In this document: one piece after another, positions 1-5,582 of the stretch
How positions within the stretch are numbered: the first letter of the stretch is position 1
How the letters are laid out: each line of letters opens with the position of its first letter
NCBI GenBank assembly: GCA_963845445.1
Contig: CAWJSE010000002.1
Location: forward strand, 2,356,001 to 2,420,000
DNA from: JABDBL01 sp963845445
GTDB lineage: Bacteria > Cyanobacteriota > Vampirovibrionia > Obscuribacterales > Obscuribacteraceae
Reading direction: 5' to 3'
DNA length: 64,000 bases
Translations under genes and position numbers: made by a program
Notes under the pieces: model-generated
Database searches by the model: none
The model's input: only the letters and a program-made list of their open reading frames with translations
What the model was told of the DNA's origin: nothing

Positions 1-7
1 ACTCTTT

Positions 8-325
8 TTAACAAAGAACCCGCAAATGTTTCATCGTCTTCGCAGAAGGTACTAAATAGATTGGTTTCTGCAAAGCTACTATTTCTGCTGCCGAAGCTGG
101 TGGAACTTGTTTTGAACGCTCAGCCAACAACTCAATCAAAAAAGCTGCTGCCGCTAAGATACGCTTATCGTTTGTTTGCGGCCGCGGGTACTCACTGAGT
201 TTAGGTAATTCACGAACAAAATCCTGATAAAGATTTCGCAGAGCAAAATTGTCTCCACTGATTGCGGCTTCAGCTAAATCTCTAATTGTTGCCATAAACT
301 GTTTCCCATAAGTCTTTACATGCAT
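8..325 (-). CDS. Hypothetical protein, 105 aa
   Basis: A complete short frame that I do not recognise. The protein looks mostly helical, with an acidic/hydrophobic N-terminal half (a DLAEAAISG stretch, then LRNLYQDF) and an Ala/Leu-rich middle. No signal peptide, membrane segment or catalytic motif is visible. A second in-frame ATG at 293-295 (protein starting MATIRDL) has a GGGAAA-like ribosome site about 8 bases upstream, while the first ATG has none, so the true product may be 95 aa. It is followed by the coiled-coil gene on the same strand, upstream by about 70 bp. No function is proposed. Confidence 0.55.
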   Translation of the reverse strand: MHVKTYGKQFMATIRDLAEAAISGDNFALRNLYQDFVRELPKLSEYPRPQTNDKRILAAAAFLIELLAERSKQVPPASAAEIVALQKPIYLVPSAKTMKHLRVLC

Positions 326-392
326 ACTGCGCTTTTAGTTCGCTACCAGGCGCTAAATGTTGTATCTGGATTCATTTTGATCAAAATTATAA

Positions 393-752
393 TTAATGTC
401 TCTTTTCCAAAGCAGTTATGCGCGTTTCGTGATTAGCAAGCATATTCCCTATATTTGAAGAATAAGAGTTAATAGCACTTATTACCTCACCAATATGTTG
501 TCCCATTTCATCAAAACGTTGATCCATTTCATCAAAACGTTGATCTATTTTATCGAAGCGTTGATCCATTTTATCGAAGCGCCGATCAACTTCGCGAAAG
601 CGAAAATCTGTATCTTTAATATGAGCATCCAGGCGAATAAATATACGATCAATCCTTTCCGTAAGGTTATGCTCAACATTGTCAACGCGAAGCGACGTTT
701 CAGTGAACGAACTGCGCATTTCGGTCTGTAATGATTTTAGCGTCAATCTCAT
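393..752 (-). CDS. Heptad-repeat coiled-coil protein, paralogue 1 (119 aa)
   Basis: First of four paralogues in this window. The N-terminus (LTLKSLQTEMRSSFTE) and C-terminus (NMLANHETRITALEKRH) are shared by the family. The centre is a run of 7-residue units of the type RFDKMDQ (FDKMDQR, FDKIDQR, FDEMDQR, FDEMGQH), the periodicity of a coiled coil. There is no signal peptide, membrane segment or cysteine. The start is supported by AAAGAGGTT about 8 bases upstream. Upstream lie a promoter-like element and a divergent 5S rRNA fragment 121 bp from the ATG. The function is unknown; oligomerisation is inferred from the heptads only. Confidence 0.8.
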   Translation of the reverse strand: MRLTLKSLQTEMRSSFTETSLRVDNVEHNLTERIDRIFIRLDAHIKDTDFRFREVDRRFDKMDQRFDKIDQRFDEMDQRFDEMGQHIGEVISAINSYSSNIGNMLANHETRITALEKRH

Positions 753-816
753 ATAAATAACCTCTTTATTTACTCATTTACACATACGTAAAAAGTAGAA
801 ATAGAGTTCAAGCAGT

Positions 817-848
817 ATTATATCAAATTGCCGATGTTCATCATGCAA
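817..848 (-). promoter_or_regulatory. Conserved promoter-like element of coiled-coil paralogue 1
   Basis: Reading leftwards there is TTGCAT, a 20-base spacer and TATAAT, about 65 bases before the ATG. The same arrangement, with GGCAATTTG or a close variant just before the -10, occurs upstream of all four paralogues. The spacer is longer than the usual 16-18, so the -35 assignment is uncertain while the -10 is good. Confidence 0.5.
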
Positions 849-873
849 CCATTTCAAAAGCAAAAGCACGATC

Positions 874-902
874 CGCAGCGACAATACTTGGTGGGTGACC
901 GC
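874..902 (+). repeat. 5S rRNA-derived fragment (central/3' part)
   Basis: The 29 bases match the full 5S gene at 4034-4062 almost exactly (core GCGACAATACTTGGTGGG). The 5S 5' half and 3' stem are missing. It points away from the coiled-coil gene and sits 121 bp upstream of its start. Confidence 0.8.
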
Positions 903-1070
903 AGTTAATAGCGAACGCCCAATGCACCACAGATGGTGCCTAGTTTCAATATACATTCTTTAAAACATGGATGTATTCAAGTTATCTTAAAATAGAGAAT
1001 AAGGAATAACCATTTTCGATACCAGAATGCGCATCAATTTTCCTCAGTGCTATACAAAATGTCAAGTTAT

Positions 1071-1097
1071 TTGAGCAATTGCTTTGCTTGATATAAT
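1071..1097 (+). promoter_or_regulatory. Probable promoter of the 50-aa secreted peptide gene
   Basis: A perfect TATAAT at 1092-1097 is preceded by TTGAGC at 1071-1076 with a short 15-base spacer. It lies 30 bases before the ATG at 1127. The -10 is convincing, the -35 weak. Confidence 0.4.
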
Positions 1098-1126
1098 CTC
1101 AGGTAAATTACTTTATGAGGATAGTA

Positions 1127-1279
1127 ATGTCCATAATGAATCGTCTAATTTTTGTTCTTTTGTTTGCTGTCTCTGTGTTTGAAGTTAACAATACAGCCTG
1201 TCTATGTAAAACCAATAACAATACCTCGGAGCAAGGTTATTTAGAACGAATGAAACTAGCTAAATCAACGAAGGAATAA
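1127..1279 (+). CDS. Small secreted or membrane-anchored peptide, 50 aa
   Basis: A short frame that encodes 50 residues. It begins MSIMNRLIFVLLFAVSVFEV, a typical signal or anchor stretch, followed by a Cys-containing segment (ACLCK), an Asn/Thr-rich linker and a charged C-terminus (LERMKLAKSTKE). TGAGGAT lies about 7 bases before the ATG and a TATAAT box lies upstream. The ACLC cysteines follow the hydrophobic stretch, but the spacing is not a clear lipobox. I do not recognise a family. It stands between two coiled-coil paralogues that run the other way. Confidence 0.5.
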   Translation: MSIMNRLIFVLLFAVSVFEVNNTACLCKTNNNTSEQGYLERMKLAKSTKE

Positions 1280-1297
1280 GTCTCGATCACAGAAAAA

Positions 1298-1603
1298 TTA
1301 ATGCCTTTTTTCCAAAGCAGTTATGCGCGTCTCGTGATTGGCAAGCATATTCTCTATATTTGAAGAATAAGAGTTAATAGCACTTACCACCTCACCAATA
1401 TGTTGTCCCATTTCATCAAAACGGCGATCAATCTTTTCAAAACGCTGATCCATCTTATCGAAACGCCGATCAACTTCGCAAAAGCGAAAATCTGTATCTT
1501 TAATATGAGCATCCAGCCGAAGTAATATACGATCAGTCCTTTCGTTTACCTCCGTAAACGAATTGCGCATCTCTGTCTGTAATGATTTAAGCGTTAGTGT
1601 CAT
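1298..1603 (-). CDS. Heptad-repeat coiled-coil protein, paralogue 2 (101 aa)
   Basis: Same family as the gene at 393-752. It keeps the LTLKSLQTEMRNSFTE start and the NMLANHETRITALEKRH end, but has one fewer heptad (FDKMDQR, FEKIDRR, FDEMGQH) and a shorter N-terminal linker. The difference is in whole 21-base units, so the repeat tract expands and contracts in frame. An A-rich stretch with GGGGGTTATTT precedes the ATG. The divergent sequence upstream is a 23S rRNA 3'-end fragment, beginning 122 bp from the start, rather than a 5S fragment. Confidence 0.8.
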   Translation of the reverse strand: MTLTLKSLQTEMRNSFTEVNERTDRILLRLDAHIKDTDFRFCEVDRRFDKMDQRFEKIDRRFDEMGQHIGEVVSAINSYSSNIENMLANHETRITALEKRH

Positions 1604-1667
1604 ATAAATAACCCCCTTTATTTATTCATTTACATATACGTAAAAGTAGAAATAAAGTTCAACCAGC

Positions 1668-1699
1668 ATTATAACAAATTACCAATGTGCATCATGCAA
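1668..1699 (-). promoter_or_regulatory. Conserved promoter-like element of coiled-coil paralogue 2
   Basis: TTGCAT, a 20-base spacer and TATAAT on the minus strand, the same layout as paralogues 1 and 4. It is about 65 bases from the ATG. Confidence 0.5.
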
Positions 1700-1724
1700 C
1701 CATTGGGAAGAGAAAAGCGTACAC

Positions 1725-1888
1725 GTGCTGCAAGCATATAAGTACGAAGCTTTTGATAAGATTAGAAATCCCATGGAATTAATCCAGTAACGCCCCAGGA
1801 AGACCATCTGGTTGATAGGAATGCAGGTAGAAGTGCCTCGCAAGGTCAGTACGTAGCCGAGCATTACTAATAGTCCGAGGACTTGTCC
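1725..1888 (+). pseudogene. 23S rRNA 3'-terminal fragment
   Basis: The stretch follows the end of domain VI of bacterial 23S rRNA. GTGCTGCAAGCATATAAGTA corresponds to the universal GTGCTGAAAGCATCTAAG, then come CCCATGG..CCAGTAA, GGTTGATAGG, and finally TACTAATAG followed by CCGAGGACTTG, which matches the cyanobacterial 3' end (TACTAATAGACCGAGGGCTTG). The rest of 23S is absent and no 5S follows, so it is a detached, decayed fragment. The frame on its opposite strand is only a shadow. It starts exactly where the upstream region of coiled-coil paralogue 2 ends. Confidence 0.8.
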
Positions 1889-2056
1889 AACTTTAATTGA
1901 GTTACCTACAGCTATTTTTTGATTTGAATTTAGCTTAACGAGACAAATGGAATCATCTTCCATCACATCATTTTAATCAGTTTCATATCGCTCTGCCATT
2001 GTTTTGTCACAACAAAATGCATACTAGAACTAGTAAATAAGTTATAGGGAGCTATT

Positions 2057-2506
2057 ATGGATGCCATAGAGAACTGGGATGAAGACGTATTCACTGAAAA
2101 GACATTTTGGGACTATTTTCTTAATGATATTGAAAGAGCAGAAAAAATCATACAGATAGTTAGTCCTTATTTAACCGTGCACAGAAGCAGCAAACTATAT
2201 CATTACTTTAAAGCCGTAGCCGAACGAGGAGTCAAAATTATAGTTCACACCCGCTATCCAGCAGAACACCAGAATGAAAACTCACGACTAAGCGCATCAA
2301 TTTCTATTAACGCCCTAAAATATATAGGTGTTCAAATCAAATTCAAAGCCGGTATTCATCAAAAGATAGCCATAATCGATAACAAAATCATCTGGTCAGG
2401 AAGTTTGAATATTTTGAGTTGGCGAAATACTTTTGAGCAAATGACACGTACAAATTGTCAAAACATGGCTTCCAAATATAAGCGTCTGATGAAACTTGAC
2501 TCTTAA
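2057..2506 (+). CDS. Phospholipase D-like domain protein, 149 aa
   Basis: One HKD motif is visible: H101, K103, D108, then the GS pair at 115-116 and N118, in the context HQKIAIIDNKIIWSGSLN. The N-terminal part (AEKIIQIVSPYLT, then GVKIIVHTRYP) matches the first strands of PLD-like domains. Two HKD motifs are needed per active site, so a single-motif protein would have to dimerise, as Nuc-type nucleases do. At 149 aa it is about the size of one PLDc_2 domain; such domains also occur at the end of helicases, so it could be a detached module. There is no signal peptide. TAGGGAG precedes the ATG. Substrate unknown (DNA or phospholipid). Confidence 0.75.
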   Translation: MDAIENWDEDVFTEKTFWDYFLNDIERAEKIIQIVSPYLTVHRSSKLYHYFKAVAERGVKIIVHTRYPAEHQNENSRLSASISINALKYIGVQIKFKAGIHQKIAIIDNKIIWSGSLNILSWRNTFEQMTRTNCQNMASKYKRLMKLDS

Positions 2507-2578
2507 CAACTACGGAAAATCTGTGTGAAACCAAAATCAATGCTTTACCAGAATATGCTGTCGCCTGGCTATCCCGAG

Positions 2579-3154
2579 CTAAGGATTACTTTTTATAAGA
2601 CGATTTAATAAATCCAATACGCCCAACTCCGCTGCTGTACGCCTTACATATTCTAAATCTAAATTCTCACCTTGCACTTTGAAGACCCCAATAACATCAC
2701 GCCATTGTCTTTCCGATATTTCATTACCGAGACGATACCATTCTAGTTTAGCAAGTATAGTATCTTCAGCACTTGCCACATAGGCACTTCTTTCCGGATT
2801 CTCTGCCACTACATATAGTGCCCTATTTTCGAATTGTTGTTCATCAAATAGACGACTCTTTGGCAAGAATATATCAATCTTAAACAGAGTAGTAAGGTGT
2901 ACTAGGTTAAAGCTTGCTTTACGTGCAAAAGCATTTCGCATATCTTCTTCGGAAATATAAAAGTCACGGCTAAGCTTTTCATAAAATTGTTTTATGTGTT
3001 CTAATTTTATATCTGCTAACAAATCTGCGTCTAATGTTGCTCGTGGTGTGCCATGAATGGTACTAGCAAGAGAACCACCAATTAAATACCTTACCCTAAG
3101 TTCATCTAATACATCAACGACTGAAAGTGTGACTTCACTTGCCTGAGTATCCAT
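2579..3154 (-). CDS. Nucleotidyltransferase-fold protein (AbiEii/MNT-like), 191 aa
   Basis: Residues 20-45 carry the marks of the nucleotidyltransferase fold: GGS at 26-28 and the acidic pair D42-A-D44, in a context (YLIGGSLASTIHG..RATLDAD) typical of AbiEii-like and DUF6036-like proteins. The C-terminal part is helical (AEDTILAKLEWYRLG, then a Trp/Arg-rich segment), also usual in this group. The gene starts 2 bp after the stop of a small upstream gene, so the two are probably one operon of toxin-antitoxin style. In known pairs such enzymes transfer nucleotides to tRNA or to the partner; which applies here is not shown by the sequence. Confidence 0.7.
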   Translation of the reverse strand: MDTQASEVTLSVVDVLDELRVRYLIGGSLASTIHGTPRATLDADLLADIKLEHIKQFYEKLSRDFYISEEDMRNAFARKASFNLVHLTTLFKIDIFLPKSRLFDEQQFENRALYVVAENPERSAYVASAEDTILAKLEWYRLGNEISERQWRDVIGVFKVQGENLDLEYVRRTAAELGVLDLLNRLIKSNP

Positions 3155-3156
3155 TT

Positions 3157-3423
3157 TTAATTATTTTTGGTTATAGATGAAATTTTTTGCGCCAACTCCT
3201 CTCCATGAAGAAGCTTGGCTAGTTTGAACTTAAGTTCACTCTCATTTGCCTTAGGATTACGCTTATGCAAACCGCTTAACGTTAACACCTGAAGAGTATT
3301 ATTTAGCTGATCAACCATACGTATTTTTTCAGACGCCTTTTTCTTGCGTAAAAGCGTTATTAATACCGATTCCGTTTCCGAATTAGTATCAGAAAATAAT
3401 TTAAGTTGTGAATAGTCAGGCAT
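3157..3423 (-). CDS. Small partner of the nucleotidyltransferase, 88 aa
   Basis: I chose the start at 3421-3423 (MPDYSQLKLF) because GGAG lies 9 bases upstream; an earlier in-frame Met would add seven residues. The protein is basic and helical, with a charged middle (RKKKASEKIRMVDQLNNTL) and a KRNPKANESELKFKLAKLLHG segment. This resembles small proteins encoded just before DUF6036-like nucleotidyltransferases, which often share a "peri-helical" ELK..LA motif. It ends 2 bp before the nucleotidyltransferase start, so translational coupling is likely. Antitoxin or accessory role is inference from position. Confidence 0.6.
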   Translation of the reverse strand: MPDYSQLKLFSDTNSETESVLITLLRKKKASEKIRMVDQLNNTLQVLTLSGLHKRNPKANESELKFKLAKLLHGEELAQKISSITKNN

Positions 3424-3488
3424 AATAAAAGCTCCACTCTGCAAATTATGATTCTATCAAACAAATCCAATATTGTTTATATATACAA

Positions 3489-3840
3489 GTTTCAGTCGGG
3501 CAGTTTGACTGGGGCGGTCGCCTTCTAAATTGTAACGGAGACGCCCAATGGTTCCCTTAGGTTGGTCGGAAATCAAGCAAACACTCATTCATCGGACAAA
3601 AGTTACCATAGGGCTAACAGGCTGATCTCCTCCAATAGGCCCACATCGATGAGGAGGTTTGACACCTCTATGCTATCTCTCATTGACATCGGCTCACCGC
3701 ATCCTGGAGCGGGGTAGTGCTTTCCAAGGACTGGGCTGTTCTTCCATTAAAGCGCCATTTACATATGTTTGATTAGCTGGGTTCAGAATCTCGTAAGACA
3801 GTTCGGTCCGTATCCGGCATGCACGCAGAATTTTTGATCT
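3489..3840 (+). pseudogene. Decayed 23S rRNA domain V fragment
   Basis: Clear peptidyl-transferase-region landmarks occur in order: GGCAGTTTGACTGGGGCGGT, then GTAACGGAG, AACAGGCTGATCTC, ACATCGATGAGGAGGTTTG, CATCGGCTCACCGCATCCTG, TGGGCTGTTCTTCCATTAAA, GCTGGGTTCAGAATCTCGT and GACAGTTCGGTCC. About 100 bases are lost after GGTCGGAAATCAAGC, a short extra stretch sits near 3680, and bases invariant in working ribosomes are changed (for example GGGCTAACAGG for GGGATAACAGG). It is a pseudogene fragment, followed by more degenerate sequence and then a well-kept 5S gene. Confidence 0.85.
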
Positions 3841-3966
3841 GAGATTTTCATAATAATTTCGGTGCTACGATCATGTTATTTGCACACCGGAGTCACAAGT
3901 CTTTGCAAATGGTAAAGCATTAATTTAGATATCCGGCATATAGCGCTATAATTGCTATAATAAAGT

Positions 3967-4082
3967 TCTTGGTGCTGAAGCGATCGGAACACACCCGTTC
4001 CCATCCCGAACACGAAGGTAAAGACGGTCAGCAGCGACAATACTTGGTGGGTGACCGCCTGGAAAGATAGCCCGGTGCCAGG
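3967..4082 (+). rRNA. 5S rRNA, full length (116 nt)
   Basis: The 5' end (TCTTGGTG) pairs with the 3' end (CCAGG). Inside are the universal CCCATCCCGAACACGAAG segment and the GCGACAATACTTGG region. The length is normal for 5S rRNA and a rho-independent terminator follows directly, so it could be expressed. It lacks a functional 23S gene upstream (only a decayed fragment), and no 16S gene lies in the window, so it is either an orphan 5S or the last survivor of a broken operon. It serves as the reference for the dispersed fragments in this window. Confidence 0.85.
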
Positions 4083-4088
4083 GTTTAT

Positions 4089-4128
4089 AAACCCCTCAGT
4101 TGAATAAGCTGAGGGGTTTTATTTTTAT
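4089..4128 (+). terminator. Rho-independent terminator of the 5S gene
   Basis: The arms AACCCCTCAG and CTGAGGGGTT flank a short AT loop and are followed by TTATTTTTAT. The same hairpin, with point changes, travels with the 5S fragments near 4553, 12073 and 23751. Confidence 0.9.
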
Positions 4129-4168
4129 ATTATTGTATGAAATTTGAGTTAAATCAAAGTAAAAGAGA

Positions 4169-4303
4169 ATGGAAAAGAAAATAAGTTCTGGCTGGCAAAG
4201 AGTATTAGGGATTTGTCTTGCATTTTCTATCACTATCAATATCGGCTTGGCAGTCTGGAAGCTTTGTCAGAGTTTGATGCACTCAGTCCGCCAGGATTTA
4301 TAA
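4169..4303 (+). CDS. Possible small membrane peptide ending in a 5S tail, 44 aa
   Basis: The frame encodes MEKKISSGWQRVLG, a hydrophobic stretch (ICLAFSITINIGLAVW) able to span the membrane, and a short tail. The last codons and the TAA stop (HSVRQDL*) come from the 5S-derived sequence CCGCCAGGATTTATAA. The ribosome site is weak (AAAAGAGA directly before the ATG). It overlaps the opposite-strand small frame at 4236-4397, so at most one of the two is likely to be a gene in its present form. Confidence 0.3.
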   Translation: MEKKISSGWQRVLGICLAFSITINIGLAVWKLCQSLMHSVRQDL

Positions 4304-4397
4304 ACCCCACCAATGAATGAAATTGCGAAAGAGCGAGATTTTCTTCTCCATCTTCATGTCCTTGCATATCAACAAAGTCAGACTCATCAATGGTCAT
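4236..4397 (-). CDS. Possible small acidic protein, 53 aa
   Basis: Start ATG at 4395-4397 with a good AGAGGAAA ribosome site 7 bases upstream. The first 27 residues are strongly acidic (MTIDESDFVDMQGHEDGEEN). The rest (FINPGGLSASNSDKASRLPS) reads through the reverse of a 5S-derived tail, so the original C-terminus was probably replaced when the fragment arrived. No family recognised. The upstream extension to 4505 is not needed. Confidence 0.4.
   Translation of the reverse strand: MTIDESDFVDMQGHEDGEENLALSQFHSLVGFINPGGLSASNSDKASRLPSRY
4289..4310 (+). repeat. 5S rRNA 3'-tail fragment
   Basis: The sequence CCGCCAGGATTTATAAACCC is the 3' end of the 5S gene plus the first bases of its terminator. 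The hairpin's second arm is missing. Confidence 0.65.
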
Positions 4398-4490
4398 ATC
4401 AAATTTCCTCTTAATCCATAAAATGCTTATAACTATAAAATACCGACTGAACTCTATATTCCCAAAAGTCCAGTTAATTTTCAGGAACAC

Positions 4491-4590
4491 GCACAGCAGA
4501 GACAATACTTGGTGGGAGACCGCCGGGAATATTGGCCGGTGCCAGGATTTATAAACCCCTCGGTTGAATAAGCTGATGAGTTTAATTTTT
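4491..4590 (+). repeat. 5S rRNA 3' half with degenerate terminator
   Basis: From 4491 to 4552 it follows the 3' half of the 5S at 3967-4082 with few changes (AGAGACAATACTTGGTGGGA, then GGCCGGTGCCAGG). The terminator hairpin is still visible (ACCCCTCGGTTGAATAAGCT) but its right arm has decayed to GATGAG. The 5' half of 5S is absent. Confidence 0.8.
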
Positions 4591-4684
4591 GATGTATTTG
4601 AATCTTTTGAAATAGACTATTTATACGTATCTGTCCGGCGAACCGCATTCTTCCAATTTTGCGCTAACTGGACAACCGCTATAG

Positions 4685-5113
4685 TCAATAAAACTGATGC
4701 GGATAAGCGGCCCACCAGTCTGAAAATATTAGAGCAAGGCCAAACACTAGTCCAGCCAGTCCGCTACAAGAAATTGCAGAAATTGCTAATGGGACAAGTT
4801 TGTGCTGCTGTGCTTTAGCAGAGGAGGTACAGATCCACGCACAAATCACGCAGGGCACGTATGCGATGACCACATAGAATAGCAAATGGGTTATGTTCAA
4901 GCGGAGTAAAGGGTATGAGATAAACTCCTGAAGCCAGATTTGTTCTCTCGTCAGCAATTCTTGAATATCCCCATACGGAAAGAAGGCAATACTGAAAAGC
5001 AAATAAATTACAGACACACACAAACAAATCAATACAATAATTGGCTGGGCAATGATTTTCAGGTTTCTAATGGATTCATGCGCTGCTGGCAGCCTTTCAT
5101 GCTCGTATTTCAT
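4685..5113 (-). CDS. Integral membrane protein, 142 aa, unknown
   Basis: Three hydrophobic stretches are seen: residues 22-46 (IIVLICLCVSVIYLLFSIAF), about 75-95 (THLLFYVVIAYVPCVICAWI) and about 108-132 (LAISAISCSGLAGLVFGLAL). The N-terminus is charged and cytoplasmic by the positive-inside rule. No family motif is recognised. The ribosome site before the ATG is poor. Its end is about 95 bp from the 5S-derived fragment, which faces it, and it lies just outside the IS66 remnant. Confidence 0.6.
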   Translation of the reverse strand: MKYEHERLPAAHESIRNLKIIAQPIIVLICLCVSVIYLLFSIAFFPYGDIQELLTREQIWLQEFISYPLLRLNITHLLFYVVIAYVPCVICAWICTSSAKAQQHKLVPLAISAISCSGLAGLVFGLALIFSDWWAAYPHQFY

Positions 5114-5190
5114 AACGTGTTAACCAGTGAGTAATGTCATCATTATAGTCAAACGCTACTGCTTAATCTGTTATCTACGCTACTGGCTAA

Positions 5191-5215
5191 CTCACCAAAG
5201 TACCCATCTGGTGAG
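5191..5215 (-). terminator. Hairpin after the IS66 transposase stop
   Basis: CTCACCA and TGGTGAG form a 7-bp stem around an 11-base loop, 11 bases past the tnpC stop codon. There is no clear T-run, so it may be a structural end of the IS rather than a terminator. Confidence 0.35.
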
Positions 5216-5225
5216 CTTTAGGTAA

Positions 5226-5427
5226 TTAATTAACCGGCTTGGGCGACCAGGTGCCAGGTAACATGGAAAGCAAGTCTTTGGGACGGGCACCTGGTAGTTT
5301 AGGCAATATATCAGCCAGGTAAGCCCGTGGATCTATTTTGTGGCGTTGGCATGAAGCAACAATACTATTAATGATGGCAGCCATTCTGCCGCCTTTGTCA
5401 CTGCCGGCAAACAGCCAATTTTTTCTG
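5226..5427 (-). pseudogene. tnpC: IS66 tnpC, 3' fragment
   Basis: Minus-strand translation gives RKNWLFAGSDKGGRMAAII, the conserved C-terminal block of IS66 transposases, then a normal end (RAYLADILPKL ... stop at 5226-5228). It is the continuation of the transposase whose first part ends in PVVIGR at about 8968. The RIT element lies between them. Confidence 0.85.
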
Positions 5428-5448
5428 TTATGAAAAACTTGGCATAAT

Positions 5449-5475
5449 AGAAATTATGCTGAGTTGGCGATTATG
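5449..5475 (+). repeat. RIT terminal inverted repeat, left
   Basis: Core ATGCTGAGTTGGCGATTATG; its reverse complement lies at 8940-8966 without mismatch. Confidence 0.85.
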
Positions 5476-5582
5476 CAAAGTTGGGAAAGGATTGCCAATA
5501 AACTAAGGCAATTGTTCAAGGAAATATTGGCAGCAAAGCACAGTCCGGTTGTCAATTTAAGTTTTGCAGACCTTACATAATT

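Noticed and set aside
393..752. Direct relationship of the coiled-coil family to Borrelia Bdr proteins
   Set aside because: Only the repeat style is similar (short repeated coiled-coil units); the ends share no recognisable sequence and the Bdr membrane helix is absent.
1679..1966. 95-codon minus-strand frame
   Set aside because: It is the antisense of the 23S rRNA 3'-end fragment.
4564..4818. Plus-strand frame of 84 codons starting in a 5S-derived terminator
   Set aside because: No ribosome site and it overlaps the convincing membrane-protein gene on the other strand.
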